Assembly (NCBI RefSeq): GCF_019457905.1
Contig: NZ_JAHZSV010000030.1
Span: 1-64,000 of the forward strand
Length of the DNA stretch: 64,000 nucleotides
Origin: Flagellimonas abyssi
GTDB lineage: Bacteria; Bacteroidota; Bacteroidia; Flavobacteriales; Flavobacteriaceae
Direction: 5' to 3'
Shown here: positions 34,974 through 45,190 of the stretch, in pieces
How the letters are laid out: every line of letters starts with the position of its first letter
Position numbering within the stretch: the first letter of the stretch is position 1
Notes under the pieces: model-generated
Seen by the model: the letters and a program-made list of their open reading frames with translations, nothing else
The model's database searches: none
What the model was told of the DNA's origin: nothing
Translations under genes and position numbers: made by a program

Positions 34974-35428
34974 GGTTTTTTAGTGTTTTTTTCATACAGT
35001 GCAATCCACTCTTGGGGAGTTATTTTTTGACAAAGAGCGGCTATAAGCTGATAAGGAATTGTATTGATGTTCTTAAAGCGGATACAGCTTTTCCCCATAT
35101 CCAATTTTGTTTTTACGTGTTTGGGATATTCGCTCACAAACCATTCGTGCACATTTGGGTCGGCATAGATTCCTGAATGATAAAGGGCCACAAAGTTTTT
35201 CTGTGAGGCAATATTTATGAAAGGGAGGGGCAAGGTGGGGTCAACATGATATCCATCCGGATACATGGAGTGCGGAACAACGAATCCGATCATCCCATAG
35301 TTGATGCATTCCTCAAATCCGGTGGGCAAATTCTGTTTTACGGAGTCCCGAAGTTTGGAAACTGCCTCCTGTCGTTCAATGGGAAGCTTTGCTATGTATT
35401 CGTCCAGTGATTTGGCTTCAATCGGCAT
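34970..35428 (-). CDS. DUF1801 (YdhG-like) protein
   Basis: 152 residues. The DUF1801 fold is indicated by LPIERQEAVSKLRDSVKQNLP and FEECINYGMIGFVVP near the N-terminus and IRFKNINTIPYQLI near the end. The family is related in fold to frataxin-like/YdhG proteins, and its role is undefined. It is first of a two-gene unit with the VOC gene. Confidence 0.85.
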   Translation of the reverse strand: MPIEAKSLDEYIAKLPIERQEAVSKLRDSVKQNLPTGFEECINYGMIGFVVPHSMYPDGYHVDPTLPLPFINIASQKNFVALYHSGIYADPNVHEWFVSEYPKHVKTKLDMGKSCIRFKNINTIPYQLIAALCQKITPQEWIALYEKNTKKP

Positions 35429-35484
35429 ATCTGGTAAAATTTAAAAAACTACCAGAGCCAAAAGCTATTGGATGGTTTATAAAG

Positions 35485-36417
35485 TTAACAAAATCTTTCT
35501 TTGACTTTGTCAACAATTGTCTGAGCCAATTTCTCTTTGCTCTCCACGGTCCAGCCAGCTATGTGTGGGGTGAGCAGAACGTTCTTTGCTTTTCGTAAAA
35601 ATTTAAACGCCTTAGGTTTTTTGGCGAACATATTTTCGAAGGACTTTTGTTCATATTCCAGAACATCCAGTCCGGCACCGAGCACTTTTCCAGATTTAAG
35701 GGCTTCTACAAGGTCTTTGGTCACCACGCATTTTCCGCGTGCAGTGTTCAATAACCAAAACGGCTTATGGATTTTTTCAATAAATTCAGAATTTACCATG
35801 CCGATGGTCTTCTCAGTCTGTGGAACGTGTAAGCTAATAACATCGGAGCGCTGTTGAAATTCCATAATTCCTACCTGGCGTGCATTTTCATCACCTACAC
35901 CACCAACAATATCGTAACAGATGACCTCTACATCAAAACCACGTAGTTTTTTGGCAAAAGCCTTGCCCATATTTCCGTAGCCTATGATTCCGACAGTTTT
36001 ACCATCCAGTTCAACGCCCCTGTTCGGTTCGCGTTTCCATTTGCCTTTTCGCACTTGACGGTCGGCCCTGCCCATGTGGTTCATTAAGGAAAGCAACATG
36101 CCCAAAGCGTGTTCTCCCACAGCATTTCTGTTGCCCTCGGGGGCAGATGCCATGAATATATTTTTGTATTTGGCGTAGTCCGTGTCAATATTCTCCAAGC
36201 CCGCGCCCACTCTTCCTATAAATTTAAGATTGGTGGCCTTTTCCAAAAATTGTCGGTCTATGGTAAATCTGCTTCGGATAATGATTCCATCGTACTCGTG
36301 GATTTTCTTTTCTACTTCCTCTTTGGTGGATGTGTAATCTTCGTGATTTTCGAACCCGAGCTCGGCAAATTGTTCAATGAGCAATGGGTGATTGGTGTCT
36401 AAGTGGAGAACTTTCAT
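35485..36417 (-). CDS. D-2-hydroxyacid dehydrogenase (SerA-like)
   Basis: 310 residues. NAD-binding Rossmann motif GIIGYGNMGKAFAKKL; catalytic Arg in NTARGK, the Glu in the LDVLEYE region, and His in LTPHIAGWT. There is no C-terminal ACT domain, so it is the short form. A phosphoglycerate, glycerate or hydroxypyruvate role is possible; the substrate is not determined. Confidence 0.9.
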   Translation of the reverse strand: MKVLHLDTNHPLLIEQFAELGFENHEDYTSTKEEVEKKIHEYDGIIIRSRFTIDRQFLEKATNLKFIGRVGAGLENIDTDYAKYKNIFMASAPEGNRNAVGEHALGMLLSLMNHMGRADRQVRKGKWKREPNRGVELDGKTVGIIGYGNMGKAFAKKLRGFDVEVICYDIVGGVGDENARQVGIMEFQQRSDVISLHVPQTEKTIGMVNSEFIEKIHKPFWLLNTARGKCVVTKDLVEALKSGKVLGAGLDVLEYEQKSFENMFAKKPKAFKFLRKAKNVLLTPHIAGWTVESKEKLAQTIVDKVKERFC

Positions 36418-36436
36418 GGGGGCAAATATACAACTC

Positions 36437-36802
36437 CTAGATTTTTGGATAGTGGGTTTGTGTCTTTTCGTGGAGCACCTTTCCCGTGTGGGCCGTACTC
36501 ATTTTTTCAAAAAGAAGCACATGTACCTCTTCGTCATTTTTGGTCATAGGGTTATGCTCTACGCCTTTGGGCACTACAATGATCTCACCTTCGTTTACGA
36601 CCTCTGTCCGGTCACGAAATTGCATGTAGAGCGTCCCTTTGATGACATGGAACAGTTCATCTTCATTCTCGTGGGCGTGCCAGACAAATTCTCCTTGTAG
36701 TTTGGCCAAAAGTACCTGCATATCATCAACAATGGCAATTTGATGCGGATGCCATTGTTTGGTAAACTCGGCGTGTTTCTCTTTTAGGTTGATGGATTTC
36801 AT
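36437..36802 (-). CDS. Cupin-domain protein
   Basis: 121 residues from ATG 36802 (MKSINLKEKH); the longer start at 36841 overlaps mgtE. Single cupin barrel: FVWHAHENEDELFHVIKG (metal-binding His/His/Glu motif) and GEIIVVPKGVEHNP. The metal and substrate are unknown. It follows mgtE by 8 bases and is probably co-transcribed. Confidence 0.87.
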   Translation of the reverse strand: MKSINLKEKHAEFTKQWHPHQIAIVDDMQVLLAKLQGEFVWHAHENEDELFHVIKGTLYMQFRDRTEVVNEGEIIVVPKGVEHNPMTKNDEEVHVLLFEKMSTAHTGKVLHEKTQTHYPKI

Positions 36803-36810
36803 AGCTTTAA

Positions 36811-38163
36811 TTATATACCCAAAATCATCTTGGCTATCCAAAAATAGATCAGGATCCCAAAAATATCGTTGCTGGTGGTGATAAAGGGGCCTGTGGCGAT
36901 AGCCGGGTCAATGTTTCTTTTGTGAAGGAACATGGGGATAAAGGTCCCTATCAGGCCAGCGACCACGATCACGACCACTAAAGATAACGAAATGGCCAAT
37001 GCGGTTGCAAAAGATCCTTTCCATATCCAAGTAAAGAGCAATAACAGCAGCGCCAAAATAAGTCCGTTAAGCAGTGCCAATAACATTTCTTTCAGCAAAT
37101 GGTTTCCAACACTTCCTTTGAGGTCGTCGTTGGCAAGACCTTGCACTACAATGGCACTCGATTGCACCCCGACATTTCCCGCCATAGCCGCAATCAATGG
37201 GGTAAAAAAGAACAACACCGCGTGCTTGGAGATCATATCTTCAAAGGTTCCCATAATGGCCGCTGCACTCAAACCGCCCAATAGGCCTAAAATCAACCAA
37301 GGTAACCGGGCGCGCGTGAGTATCCAGATGCTATCATTTACTTCTACATCCTGAGAGATACCTGCTGCCATTTGATAATCCTTGTCGGCCTCTTCACGAA
37401 TCACATCTACAATATCATCAATGGTGATACGGCCCACCAAGCGTCCTATTTCGTCTATTACAGGAATGGCCTCCAAATCGTACTTGGACATGATCCTGGC
37501 CACTTCTTCCCCTTTTTCGTTGACATTTACGGAATCGACCTTGGGAATATAAATGTCCTTGATATGACTTTTGGCGGATGCCGTAAGTAAATCTTTTAGG
37601 GAAAGACGTCCCTTTAGTTTGCCTTCTTCATCTACGACATATATGGAATGTACCCTGGTCACATTTTCTGCTTGGGCCCGCATTTCCTTTACACAATTGG
37701 TAACTGTCCAATTCTCGTTTACCTTTACCAATTCCTTTGCCATAAGACCACCCGCAGAATCTTCCTCGTAGCGCAAAAGGTCCACGATGTCCTTGGCGTG
37801 CTCGCGATCTTCAATTTCCGAGATTACTTCTTGAACGAGTTCTTTTGGAAGTTCGTTGATGATATCCGCGGCATCGTCCGTGTCCAGTTCCGAAAGCTCT
37901 CCTGCGATTTCCTTGGCCGTAAGGTTTTTAAGTACGGCCTCACGAATATCCTCGTGCATTTCTGCAAGAATGTCCGAGGTTTTTTCACTGTCAAGTAGCT
38001 TGATCAGATAAGTGGCTTCCTCGACTTCCATTTCGTCCGCTATTTCCGCAATATCGGCATAGTGGAACTCCTTCATCATTAATTGAAGTTCGGCGTCCTT
38101 GTTCTCGGCGATCAGTTCCCTGATCTCTTCTAAAAGTTCGTCTGTGAGTTTAAACGGAGTCAT
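36811..38163 (-). CDS. mgtE: Magnesium transporter MgtE
   Basis: 450 residues, full length. N-terminal acidic helical domain, two CBS domains (about 135-260, including [18 protein letters not shown]), and five C-terminal membrane helices with the channel motif [14 protein letters not shown]. It imports Mg2+, gated by Mg2+ binding to the cytosolic domain. Its start overlaps the rsmA stop by 14 bases, implying coupled translation. Confidence 0.96.
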   Translation of the reverse strand: MTPFKLTDELLEEIRELIAENKDAELQLMMKEFHYADIAEIADEMEVEEATYLIKLLDSEKTSDILAEMHEDIREAVLKNLTAKEIAGELSELDTDDAADIINELPKELVQEVISEIEDREHAKDIVDLLRYEEDSAGGLMAKELVKVNENWTVTNCVKEMRAQAENVTRVHSIYVVDEEGKLKGRLSLKDLLTASAKSHIKDIYIPKVDSVNVNEKGEEVARIMSKYDLEAIPVIDEIGRLVGRITIDDIVDVIREEADKDYQMAAGISQDVEVNDSIWILTRARLPWLILGLLGGLSAAAIMGTFEDMISKHAVLFFFTPLIAAMAGNVGVQSSAIVVQGLANDDLKGSVGNHLLKEMLLALLNGLILALLLLLFTWIWKGSFATALAISLSLVVVIVVAGLIGTFIPMFLHKRNIDPAIATGPFITTSNDIFGILIYFWIAKMILGI

Positions 38164-39022
38164 CGGCTATCTTCTGTGTCAAGGTTACAAAATCAGCTAC
38201 GCTTAGCTGTTCCGGACGTTGGTCAAAGATAGCATCTTCTTTTAGATTATCGGAAAGGTTGAAGGTTTTAAGACTGTTACGAATAGTTTTTCGTCTTTGG
38301 TTAAACGATGATTTCACCACTTTAAAGAAAAGACGTTCATCGCAAGGAAGTTTGAGTTCTTTTTTACGGGTCAATCGGAGCACACCGGAATCCACCTTTG
38401 GTGGAGGATCAAAAACTCCGGGTGGCACCGTGAACAAATATTCCGCATCATAATACGCTTGGACCAAAACGGACAGGATTCCGTAGGTTTTGTTCCCTGG
38501 TCCTTCGCAAATACGTTTGGCCACTTCTTTTTGGAACATTCCCGAAAATTCGGGTACCTGTTTCCGGATTTCCAGCATTTTAAATACAATCTGGCTGGAT
38601 ATGTTATAGGGAAAGTTACCTATAATCGCAAATTGTTCCTCCCCATACAGATCGGTAAGATCAAACTTGAGGAAATCGGCCTCAATGACATTCAAGCGAT
38701 TATTTTGTTTCAAAATTGCAGCGTGTTCCAAGGGAAAGCTGTGGTTGAGGTACACGATGGATTCGTCATCCAAGTCCATTGCCACCAAATCCAAATCGCG
38801 CTGCAAAAGATATTTGGTGAGCACCCCCATTCCAGGCCCGATTTCGAGAACATTTTTGTATCCTTTCAGCGATAAGGTCTGGGCAATTTTTTCAGCTACG
38901 GTTTCATCTTTAAGAAAATGCTGGCCCAAATGCTTTTTTGCCTTTACGGCACCATCTTCCTGCACATATTTGTTCTTGTGTGGGGCGCCATTGGAGTACT
39001 TCTTGTTTTTCTTTTTGGACAC
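38150..39022 (-). CDS. rsmA: 16S rRNA A1518/A1519 dimethyltransferase
   Basis: 290 residues. SAM motif I is [15 protein letters not shown], and motif IV is IGNFPYNIS (NLPY-type, here NFPY). It dimethylates two adjacent adenines in helix 45 of 16S rRNA, late in 30S assembly. The N-terminus has a Lys-rich extension ([13 protein letters not shown]) common in Flavobacteria. Confidence 0.95.
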   Translation of the reverse strand: MSKKKNKKYSNGAPHKNKYVQEDGAVKAKKHLGQHFLKDETVAEKIAQTLSLKGYKNVLEIGPGMGVLTKYLLQRDLDLVAMDLDDESIVYLNHSFPLEHAAILKQNNRLNVIEADFLKFDLTDLYGEEQFAIIGNFPYNISSQIVFKMLEIRKQVPEFSGMFQKEVAKRICEGPGNKTYGILSVLVQAYYDAEYLFTVPPGVFDPPPKVDSGVLRLTRKKELKLPCDERLFFKVVKSSFNQRRKTIRNSLKTFNLSDNLKEDAIFDQRPEQLSVADFVTLTQKIADDSV

Positions 39023-39040
39023 GGCCGGTTTTTTTGCAAG

Positions 39041-39349
39041 TTAGTTGGAATTTTCGATATAGATCCAAGCTTCATCCCCAGATTCCAAAGGAAATTTTTG
39101 GCGTTTGTACGCACTGGTTTCATAAATATCCGCCTTTTTTAGGTCTATGTCATTCACTTCGTAGGCTACACCTTCAACTTTATCCGTTGGATCGTTGGTG
39201 TTGATGACCAACGGGTAACGCCCATAAATGGCATTTTCCAATTTTTTAAAACCTAAAACGGAATCGGTTTTTCCCTTGAGCAAACGGCCAAAAATATAGT
39301 GTTGTACTTGATGGTCCTGGAGTGTTCCGTAGGAAAATAAATATTCCAA
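39041..39349 (-). CDS. Gamma-glutamylcyclotransferase-like (AIG2/GGCT) protein
   Basis: 102 residues. The fold signature YLFSYGTLQDHQVQ at the N-terminus holds the YGTL substrate loop. ADIYETSAYKRQKF near the C-terminus contains a Glu in the usual catalytic region. The enzymatic activity is not certain. It lies between rsmA and the DUF4286 gene, 5 bases from the latter. Confidence 0.85.
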   Translation of the reverse strand: MEYLFSYGTLQDHQVQHYIFGRLLKGKTDSVLGFKKLENAIYGRYPLVINTNDPTDKVEGVAYEVNDIDLKKADIYETSAYKRQKFPLESGDEAWIYIENSN

Positions 39350-39354
39350 AATGG

Positions 39355-39672
39355 TTAAGGTATTTGTTGACTGATGACTTCCAGTTCGGTTCTAAAGGCT
39401 ACGAATTTGTTGGGAAACATTCGCTGTGCTTGGGCACGTAAATGTTCCGCATCATCTTTGTAATAGGCTTCCAAGGTGTCCCTGCTCTGGGTGGTGTATT
39501 GTATGGAATAGGTGATTCCACCCATATCTTCCTCTACCAATACCTTAACCATTTTGGCGTGTGAAAATTTTCCCGTGGCCAGCATATCGGGGATGTGCTT
39601 GTCCTTCATCCAGTCCAACCATTGGTCATGGACACTTTCATCTATATTGATGGTAACGTTGTATATCAGCAT
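39355..39672 (-). CDS. DUF4286 family protein
   Basis: 105 residues, a small dimeric-ferredoxin-like fold by sequence pattern: MLIYNVTINIDESVHDQWLDW start and RMFPNKFVAFRTELEVI end. The function is unknown. It is conserved in Bacteroidota, often near rsmA as here. Confidence 0.82.
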   Translation of the reverse strand: MLIYNVTINIDESVHDQWLDWMKDKHIPDMLATGKFSHAKMVKVLVEEDMGGITYSIQYTTQSRDTLEAYYKDDAEHLRAQAQRMFPNKFVAFRTELEVISQQIP

Positions 39673-39702
39673 TTGCTTCTTCTGTTTTCTTTGAGGGTAA
39701 AA

Positions 39703-41505
39703 TTAATTGATTGCATCACCTCGTAACCTTCTAAAATTCTTACGGGCTTGGGGAAAATAGTAACTGTCCTGATAGTTGTAGATGATTTTCTCGTAATGGC
39801 TTTTTGCCTTTTCGGGTTCGTTCAAGATGTTCTCGTACAGTTCGCCCAAGGCAAAATGGGCATCGTCGGCTAGAATGCCATCCCCATAAAACTCTACTAT
39901 TTTCTGATAGTTGAACTCCGCACTTTCATAGTTTTTCTGTTCAACGAGGAGTTCCGCTTGTTTTAGCAAGGCCTCGTCCTCGATTTTTTCCCCTTTATGA
40001 TTTTGTAAAATATCCTCTAGCACCTCAATGGCTTCGGTATTCTTATTTTGATAGGCCAGCAAATCCGCTCTGGCATACTTTTTCAATGCGGTTTGTGTGG
40101 AATCTTCCAATGAATTGTCCGAAATCAGCAAACTTAATTGCATGGCATCGTTGGCAATGAGTTGAGAGGTTGAGCTGCGCAACACCTTAAGTTGCGTGAG
40201 GGCCCAGTCAAAATCACCTTTATAAAAACTGGTCTGTGCCACTTTGAACCGGGCATCTTGGCCAAGTACATCGTTTTTAACGCTTTTTTGTACCTGTGTA
40301 AAAAGAATCAAGGCCTCATTGAACCTTTGGTCGAACACCAAGATATCCCCAAGCGCCAATTTTACGTAGGCCATGGTCATCCGTCCCATGGGGAGTTCCA
40401 AGCTTTCCTTGAGCATCGCAATAGCGGGCTCAGGCTCTTCTTTTTTAAAGGTCAGGAAATTGGCATAGGCTATCTGAAGTTGTAGGGTTTGACTTTGGTT
40501 ACCGTATGTTTCCACCAAGTCTTCAAATTGTTTTTCCACATCTTCCAAAACCTTTTCGGTTGGGTTTTCCAACGCAATGTCAATCAAATTGAGTTCTGCA
40601 TTGAGTCGAGTTCTGGGATTTTCGGTGTTGTCCACAATATATTCGTAAATCTCGGTGGCGGTTTCCCAGTCCTTATCTTCCAAAGCTATGCTTCCCAAGT
40701 TTTCCAGTCGGTCAACGGATTGACCCTCGCTTCTTTTAAAAATGGCCTTTTCTTGACTGAAAGCACTATTGTACTGTTTTTGCTGGATAAAAAGCCAACT
40801 TAACAGTTCGTTCCAAAGAATGTCAGGTGCTTTTTGCGCATTTTGAAGCAGTACCTTCCGCAACAGCACATTGTTTTCGTTGGATGGGTCCTCGGAGATG
40901 AAATCATCGATATTTCGTAGCACATTGGCACGTGAGGTACGTCCCTCCCAAATTAGATTGAGATAGGATTGATACATTTTTGCGATATCGCCCTGTTCGC
41001 CATAAATGCGCGCCAACTGAAAATCGTAGTTAAGGTCCGGCTTTAGTTCCATCGCCTTGCTATAGGCTTGAATGGCATAGTCCAACAAGGCATATTTCTG
41101 GAATCGGTACCCAACACTATAGCCATAATTAGGATTGTCCTCTATTTTGCTGATGGCCTTATCATAATAGGCATTTGCCTTTTCCTCTTCATTTTTTAAG
41201 GTGAAATTGTAACCAAGCTCAATGTAAAAGGTTGGAAAAGTGTAGCTGTCCTCTATTTTTTGAAGTAAAAACGTCTCGGCATCATCGTAACGTTCCAATT
41301 GCTGATAGCAGGCGACGAGACCCTCGGCATAATCCGTGCGTCTTGGATTGGTCTCCACTAATTTTTCGTAGAACACCAATGCTTTCTCGTAATCACCATC
41401 CTGAAAGTATTGTTTGGCCAAGAAATCTTCTTGTGCCGCTCCAATAAAACTGGAAAGCAATAGTATAAGAAATAAAAGACGTCGCAATAGCTTGTTTTCT
41501 TTCAA
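39703..41505 (-). CDS. Exported TPR-repeat protein
   Basis: About 600 residues. There is no in-frame ATG at the start. TTG 41505 (MKENKLLRRLLFLILLLSSF) gives a good signal peptide; TTG 41547 and TTG 41487 are alternatives. Many tetratricopeptide units run to the end, e.g. YFQDGDYEKALVFYEKLVET, ALGELYENILNEPEKAKSHYEKI. TPR proteins scaffold protein complexes in the periplasm; the partner is unknown. The serS gene precedes it. Confidence 0.85.
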   Translation of the reverse strand: MKENKLLRRLLFLILLLSSFIGAAQEDFLAKQYFQDGDYEKALVFYEKLVETNPRRTDYAEGLVACYQQLERYDDAETFLLQKIEDSYTFPTFYIELGYNFTLKNEEEKANAYYDKAISKIEDNPNYGYSVGYRFQKYALLDYAIQAYSKAMELKPDLNYDFQLARIYGEQGDIAKMYQSYLNLIWEGRTSRANVLRNIDDFISEDPSNENNVLLRKVLLQNAQKAPDILWNELLSWLFIQQKQYNSAFSQEKAIFKRSEGQSVDRLENLGSIALEDKDWETATEIYEYIVDNTENPRTRLNAELNLIDIALENPTEKVLEDVEKQFEDLVETYGNQSQTLQLQIAYANFLTFKKEEPEPAIAMLKESLELPMGRMTMAYVKLALGDILVFDQRFNEALILFTQVQKSVKNDVLGQDARFKVAQTSFYKGDFDWALTQLKVLRSSTSQLIANDAMQLSLLISDNSLEDSTQTALKKYARADLLAYQNKNTEAIEVLEDILQNHKGEKIEDEALLKQAELLVEQKNYESAEFNYQKIVEFYGDGILADDAHFALGELYENILNEPEKAKSHYEKIIYNYQDSYYFPQARKNFRRLRGDAIN

Positions 41506-41563
41506 ATATAACGCAGAAATGTGGGGGATTCTGTTAACCGAATCCAAATTAATGGTTTAAACC

Positions 41564-42835
41564 TTAATCGATAGTGTCAAAACCGCAATAGGGAACCAGT
41601 ACGTCAGGTATTTTGATGCCTGAATCGGTCTGATAGTTCTCCAAAATTCCGGCAAGTACCCTTGGCAGTGCCAACGAACTTCCGTTCAAGGTGTGGGCTA
41701 GTTGACTTTTTCCGTTTTCATCCTTGTAACGAAGCTTCAAACGGTTGGCCTGGAAGGTCTCAAAATTGGATACGGAACTGATTTCCAACCAACGATCCTG
41801 AGCGGTCGAGAACACTTCAAAATCAAAAGTCAATGCAGAAGTGAAGCCCAAATCCCCTCCGCAAAGACGAAGGATTCGATAGGGCAATTTCAATTCACGA
41901 AGAATGTTCTTTACATGCTCCACCATTTCATCCAAGGCTTGGTATGAATTGTCGGGGTGCTCCAATCGCACGATTTCCACTTTGTCAAACTGGTGCAAAC
42001 GGTTCAAACCACGAACGTGTGCCCCATAACTACCTGCCTCACGACGGAAGCAAGGGGTGTAGCCGGTATATTTAATGGGAAAATCACTTTCGGCCAAGAG
42101 GTCGCCACGGTGTAAATTGGTAACGGGTACTTCGGCCGTTGGGATAAGGTACAAATCATCGGCCTGTACATGGTACATTTGACCTTCCTTGTCGGGCAAC
42201 TGACCTGTTCCATAACCAGAGTCTTCGTTTACCATAAGCGGCACTTGCATTTCGGTGTAACCTGCTTCGGCATTCTTATCCAAAAAATATGAAATGAGGG
42301 CACGCTGTAAACGGGCTCCTTTTCCTTTGTATACGGGGAAACCTGCCCCGGTAATTTTAACACCGAGCTCAAAATCGATGATATCATATTTTTTCGCCAA
42401 TTCCCAGTGAGGAAGTGCTCCTTCGAACAAAGTTGGGATGTCGCCTTCCTTGAAAATTTCTTCGTTGTCCTCCTCCGAGCTGCCCGCTGGAACGGATTCG
42501 TGGGGCACGTTTGGAATCAAATATAATTGCTGCTGAAGTTCATCGGCAGTTGTATTTAGATCGTCACCCAATTTTTTGGATGCTTCTTTGAGTCCAGCGG
42601 TTTTTTCTTTTAGGGCATTGGCTTCCTGTGCTTTTCCTGTTTTGAAGAGCATGCCAATTTCTTTGGAAAGCTTATTGGATTCGGCCAAGGTCGCATCCAG
42701 TTCGGTTTGGATGGAACGTCTTTTTTCGTCGAGTTCCAAAACCTTTGATAGCATAGGTGCGGCATCGATGTTTCGCTTTTTTAGAGCGGTGATGATACTT
42801 TCCTGGTTTTCCCTGATGTTCTGTAATTGAAGCAT
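41564..42835 (-). CDS. serS: Seryl-tRNA synthetase
   Basis: 423 residues, usual length. It has an N-terminal coiled-coil arm (about 25-105, Lys/Glu rich) for tRNA-Ser and a class II catalytic core with motif 2 (CFRREAGSYG) and motif 3 (LNGSSLALPRVLAGILEN). It charges tRNA-Ser with serine. Confidence 0.97.
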   Translation of the reverse strand: MLQLQNIRENQESIITALKKRNIDAAPMLSKVLELDEKRRSIQTELDATLAESNKLSKEIGMLFKTGKAQEANALKEKTAGLKEASKKLGDDLNTTADELQQQLYLIPNVPHESVPAGSSEEDNEEIFKEGDIPTLFEGALPHWELAKKYDIIDFELGVKITGAGFPVYKGKGARLQRALISYFLDKNAEAGYTEMQVPLMVNEDSGYGTGQLPDKEGQMYHVQADDLYLIPTAEVPVTNLHRGDLLAESDFPIKYTGYTPCFRREAGSYGAHVRGLNRLHQFDKVEIVRLEHPDNSYQALDEMVEHVKNILRELKLPYRILRLCGGDLGFTSALTFDFEVFSTAQDRWLEISSVSNFETFQANRLKLRYKDENGKSQLAHTLNGSSLALPRVLAGILENYQTDSGIKIPDVLVPYCGFDTID

Positions 42836-42885
42836 GGCCTTGTTTTGAGGCGCAAATTTAATTTAATCTGGAGAAGTGCCCAACT

Positions 42886-44202
42886 TTATTCCTTGGGAGA
42901 GGGCAGAATCCAGTCGTTGTGGGCAAAATGTTTCCATGGAACGCTGGCCAAATCCACATTGGGATCAATAAATTGTTGATACGGACTTTGGTTAATCTTG
43001 ACCCTGTTGTTCACATAAACCTCAATTTCCTCTCCTTTTTGGGCATATTCTTTTTTAAGGCGTTGTGCAAACTGCCAAGTAAAGTCGGGGTAGCAGGATA
43101 CTCGCTGCTGTTGTTTTGCGGTCAGATAATTTTCCAGGTCGACTTCGACCGTATCCTTGGTTTGGGAGTTCACTACTTTGTAGGTGATTCTTCCTCCACG
43201 GCTACGGAGCATCATGCGCCAACTCAAACGGTGGCCTTCTTCGTTCCAAAGCACATCATCCTCAAAAAAATGATGTCGCAACGGCAAAGCCAATTGAAAC
43301 AAAAAATAAATCCCAAGGACCGTCAAAATCGCATTCTTGGCTTTGGGGATGATAATCTTCGTTTCTGGAATGATTTTTTTTGTCCTTAAAAAGATGTTTC
43401 TGATGCTCTGCGGTTCAAAAAAGAAGACGATAAACGCTAGCGACAGGTATGGAAAAATACCAATCTGAAACACGATGCTATTGAACAGGTGAAAGAAAAT
43501 GGACAATATAAAGGCCATTTTCCGTGTAGGTTTCCAAAGTAGGGCTGGCACGATCAGCAAATCAAAGCAAATACCGAAAACCGCTATGATCTTATGGACC
43601 CATTTTTGTTGTAAAAAATCACCGATTAAATAATAGTTCTTTTTGGAGCTCATGAGCACGTCTATCATGCTAAAATCCAGCCAATCTGCATATAGTTTAG
43701 CGATGGATGCATAGGTGTACACAATAAAGAGTTGAAGGATAATGATCCATCGAACCCAGTTGTACATGGATTGTGAACGTAGCCCAGGGTTTAATTTTGC
43801 ATCCAACGAAGCATCTCGATGGGCAGGTAAAAAGGCCATAATATAGGCGAGCAGCATCAACAGGTAATAGTGATTGTTGTAGCTTGTTTTCTGCATCAGA
43901 TACACACCGGACCACAATATGGCAAATGCCAAAGCGCTAAATCGATACTTGTATCCAAATGCTATCAAAAGTCCCAAAGTGCCCATCACAGCGAAGTAGA
44001 TGTACATAGCATTTCCTGGCAGTGGTTGCAACCATTCAAACCAGATAAAAGAAAAAGTGAAGTCGGGCTCCACCAAGGTTCGGCGCACCCAACCCGTTGC
44101 TATGGCGCCATAGCATTCCGCGCTGACCAACAGTCCATAAAATATCCGGAAAACCACAAGTTGTGCGTTGTCAATCTTCTTAAATAGAAATTGGTCCAAC
44201 AT
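42886..44202 (-). CDS. HTTM-domain (vitamin K carboxylase-like) membrane protein
   Basis: 438 residues with about eight hydrophobic segments in the first 310, matching the HTTM domain shared with vitamin K-dependent gamma-carboxylase. The C-terminal part (about 315-438) is soluble and beta-rich. Bacterial function is unproven. Its start codon directly follows the ribF stop (TAAATG), so it is coupled to ribF. Confidence 0.85.
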   Translation of the reverse strand: MLDQFLFKKIDNAQLVVFRIFYGLLVSAECYGAIATGWVRRTLVEPDFTFSFIWFEWLQPLPGNAMYIYFAVMGTLGLLIAFGYKYRFSALAFAILWSGVYLMQKTSYNNHYYLLMLLAYIMAFLPAHRDASLDAKLNPGLRSQSMYNWVRWIIILQLFIVYTYASIAKLYADWLDFSMIDVLMSSKKNYYLIGDFLQQKWVHKIIAVFGICFDLLIVPALLWKPTRKMAFILSIFFHLFNSIVFQIGIFPYLSLAFIVFFFEPQSIRNIFLRTKKIIPETKIIIPKAKNAILTVLGIYFLFQLALPLRHHFFEDDVLWNEEGHRLSWRMMLRSRGGRITYKVVNSQTKDTVEVDLENYLTAKQQQRVSCYPDFTWQFAQRLKKEYAQKGEEIEVYVNNRVKINQSPYQQFIDPNVDLASVPWKHFAHNDWILPSPKE

Positions 44203-45132
44203 TTACTTGGAGATTAGGTCCAACGAATGGTCTTTGTCCTTTTTTAATTGTTGCTTAAGTTCTTCTATAGAGTTGAACTTATGCTCGTCGCGTATGCGGT
44301 GCAACAGTTGCACTTGGATTTTTTTATCGTACAGGTCACCCTCAAAATCAAAGAAATTGACTTCGATACTTTTTTGGGAACCGTCCACGGTAGGGTTGAA
44401 ACCAATATTCATCATTCCAAAAAACTCTTTCCCGTTAAGTTGACTTTTGACCACGTAGGCACCATTTTTGGGAATGAGCTTGTATTCTTCGGCAATATGA
44501 AGGTTGGCGGTCGGAAATCCAAAGTCCCTTCCCAGACCTTTGCCCTTTTTAACCGTTCCGGTAAGCATGTAGGCATAGCTCAGGTAATTGTTGGCGGTTT
44601 CCACATCGCCTTCCAAAAGCGCCTTTCTGATTTTAGTAGAACTTACTGAAACATCATCGATTTCTTGGGCGGGAATTTCCTCTACCTCAAAATCGAAGGT
44701 ATTGCCGAATGTGGTCAGATCTTGGATATTGGCATTTCGATTGCGGCCAAATCTGTGGTCGTAACCAATGATGATTCTCTTGCTCTTTATGTTGTTCACC
44801 AAAATGTCACGAACGAAATCGACAGCTGAAAGTCTAGAGAATTGTTTGGTAAACGGATGTATGATCAAATAATCCAATCCCAAAGTTTCCAGAATCTGCT
44901 TTTTTTCTTCAAGGGTGTTCAGCAATTTAATGTCCACATCCTTCTGCAATACCATTCGGGGATGAGGAAAAAAAGTGAGCACTGTTGACTTAAGACCTGT
45001 GTTTTTGGCACTATTTGTGAGACGTTTCAGTATCTGGCGGTGTCCTAAATGTACACCGTCGAATGTGCCGATGGTCACCACAGTGTGGTGCGGAATGTCC
45101 TTAAAATCAGAAATGTTGTGGATTGTTTCCAA
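44203..45132 (-). CDS. ribF: Riboflavin kinase / FAD synthetase
   Basis: 309 residues, bifunctional: riboflavin to FMN, then FMN to FAD. N-terminal adenylyltransferase: TIGTFDGVHLGHRQIL and IIGYDHRFGRNR. C-terminal kinase: GKGLGRDFGFPTANL. Both modules are complete. No FMN riboswitch is seen in the short upstream space (45133-45190). Confidence 0.96.
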   Translation of the reverse strand: METIHNISDFKDIPHHTVVTIGTFDGVHLGHRQILKRLTNSAKNTGLKSTVLTFFPHPRMVLQKDVDIKLLNTLEEKKQILETLGLDYLIIHPFTKQFSRLSAVDFVRDILVNNIKSKRIIIGYDHRFGRNRNANIQDLTTFGNTFDFEVEEIPAQEIDDVSVSSTKIRKALLEGDVETANNYLSYAYMLTGTVKKGKGLGRDFGFPTANLHIAEEYKLIPKNGAYVVKSQLNGKEFFGMMNIGFNPTVDGSQKSIEVNFFDFEGDLYDKKIQVQLLHRIRDEHKFNSIEELKQQLKKDKDHSLDLISK

Positions 45133-45190
45133 CTCAAATAAAGAAATAAAAAAGGCTTACATTTGAAAATATACTATGCCCTAACCGTGT

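Noticed and set aside
45133..45190. FMN riboswitch before ribF
   Set aside because: Only 58 bases lie between ribF and the divergent protease gene, and no RFN-like conserved elements are visible.
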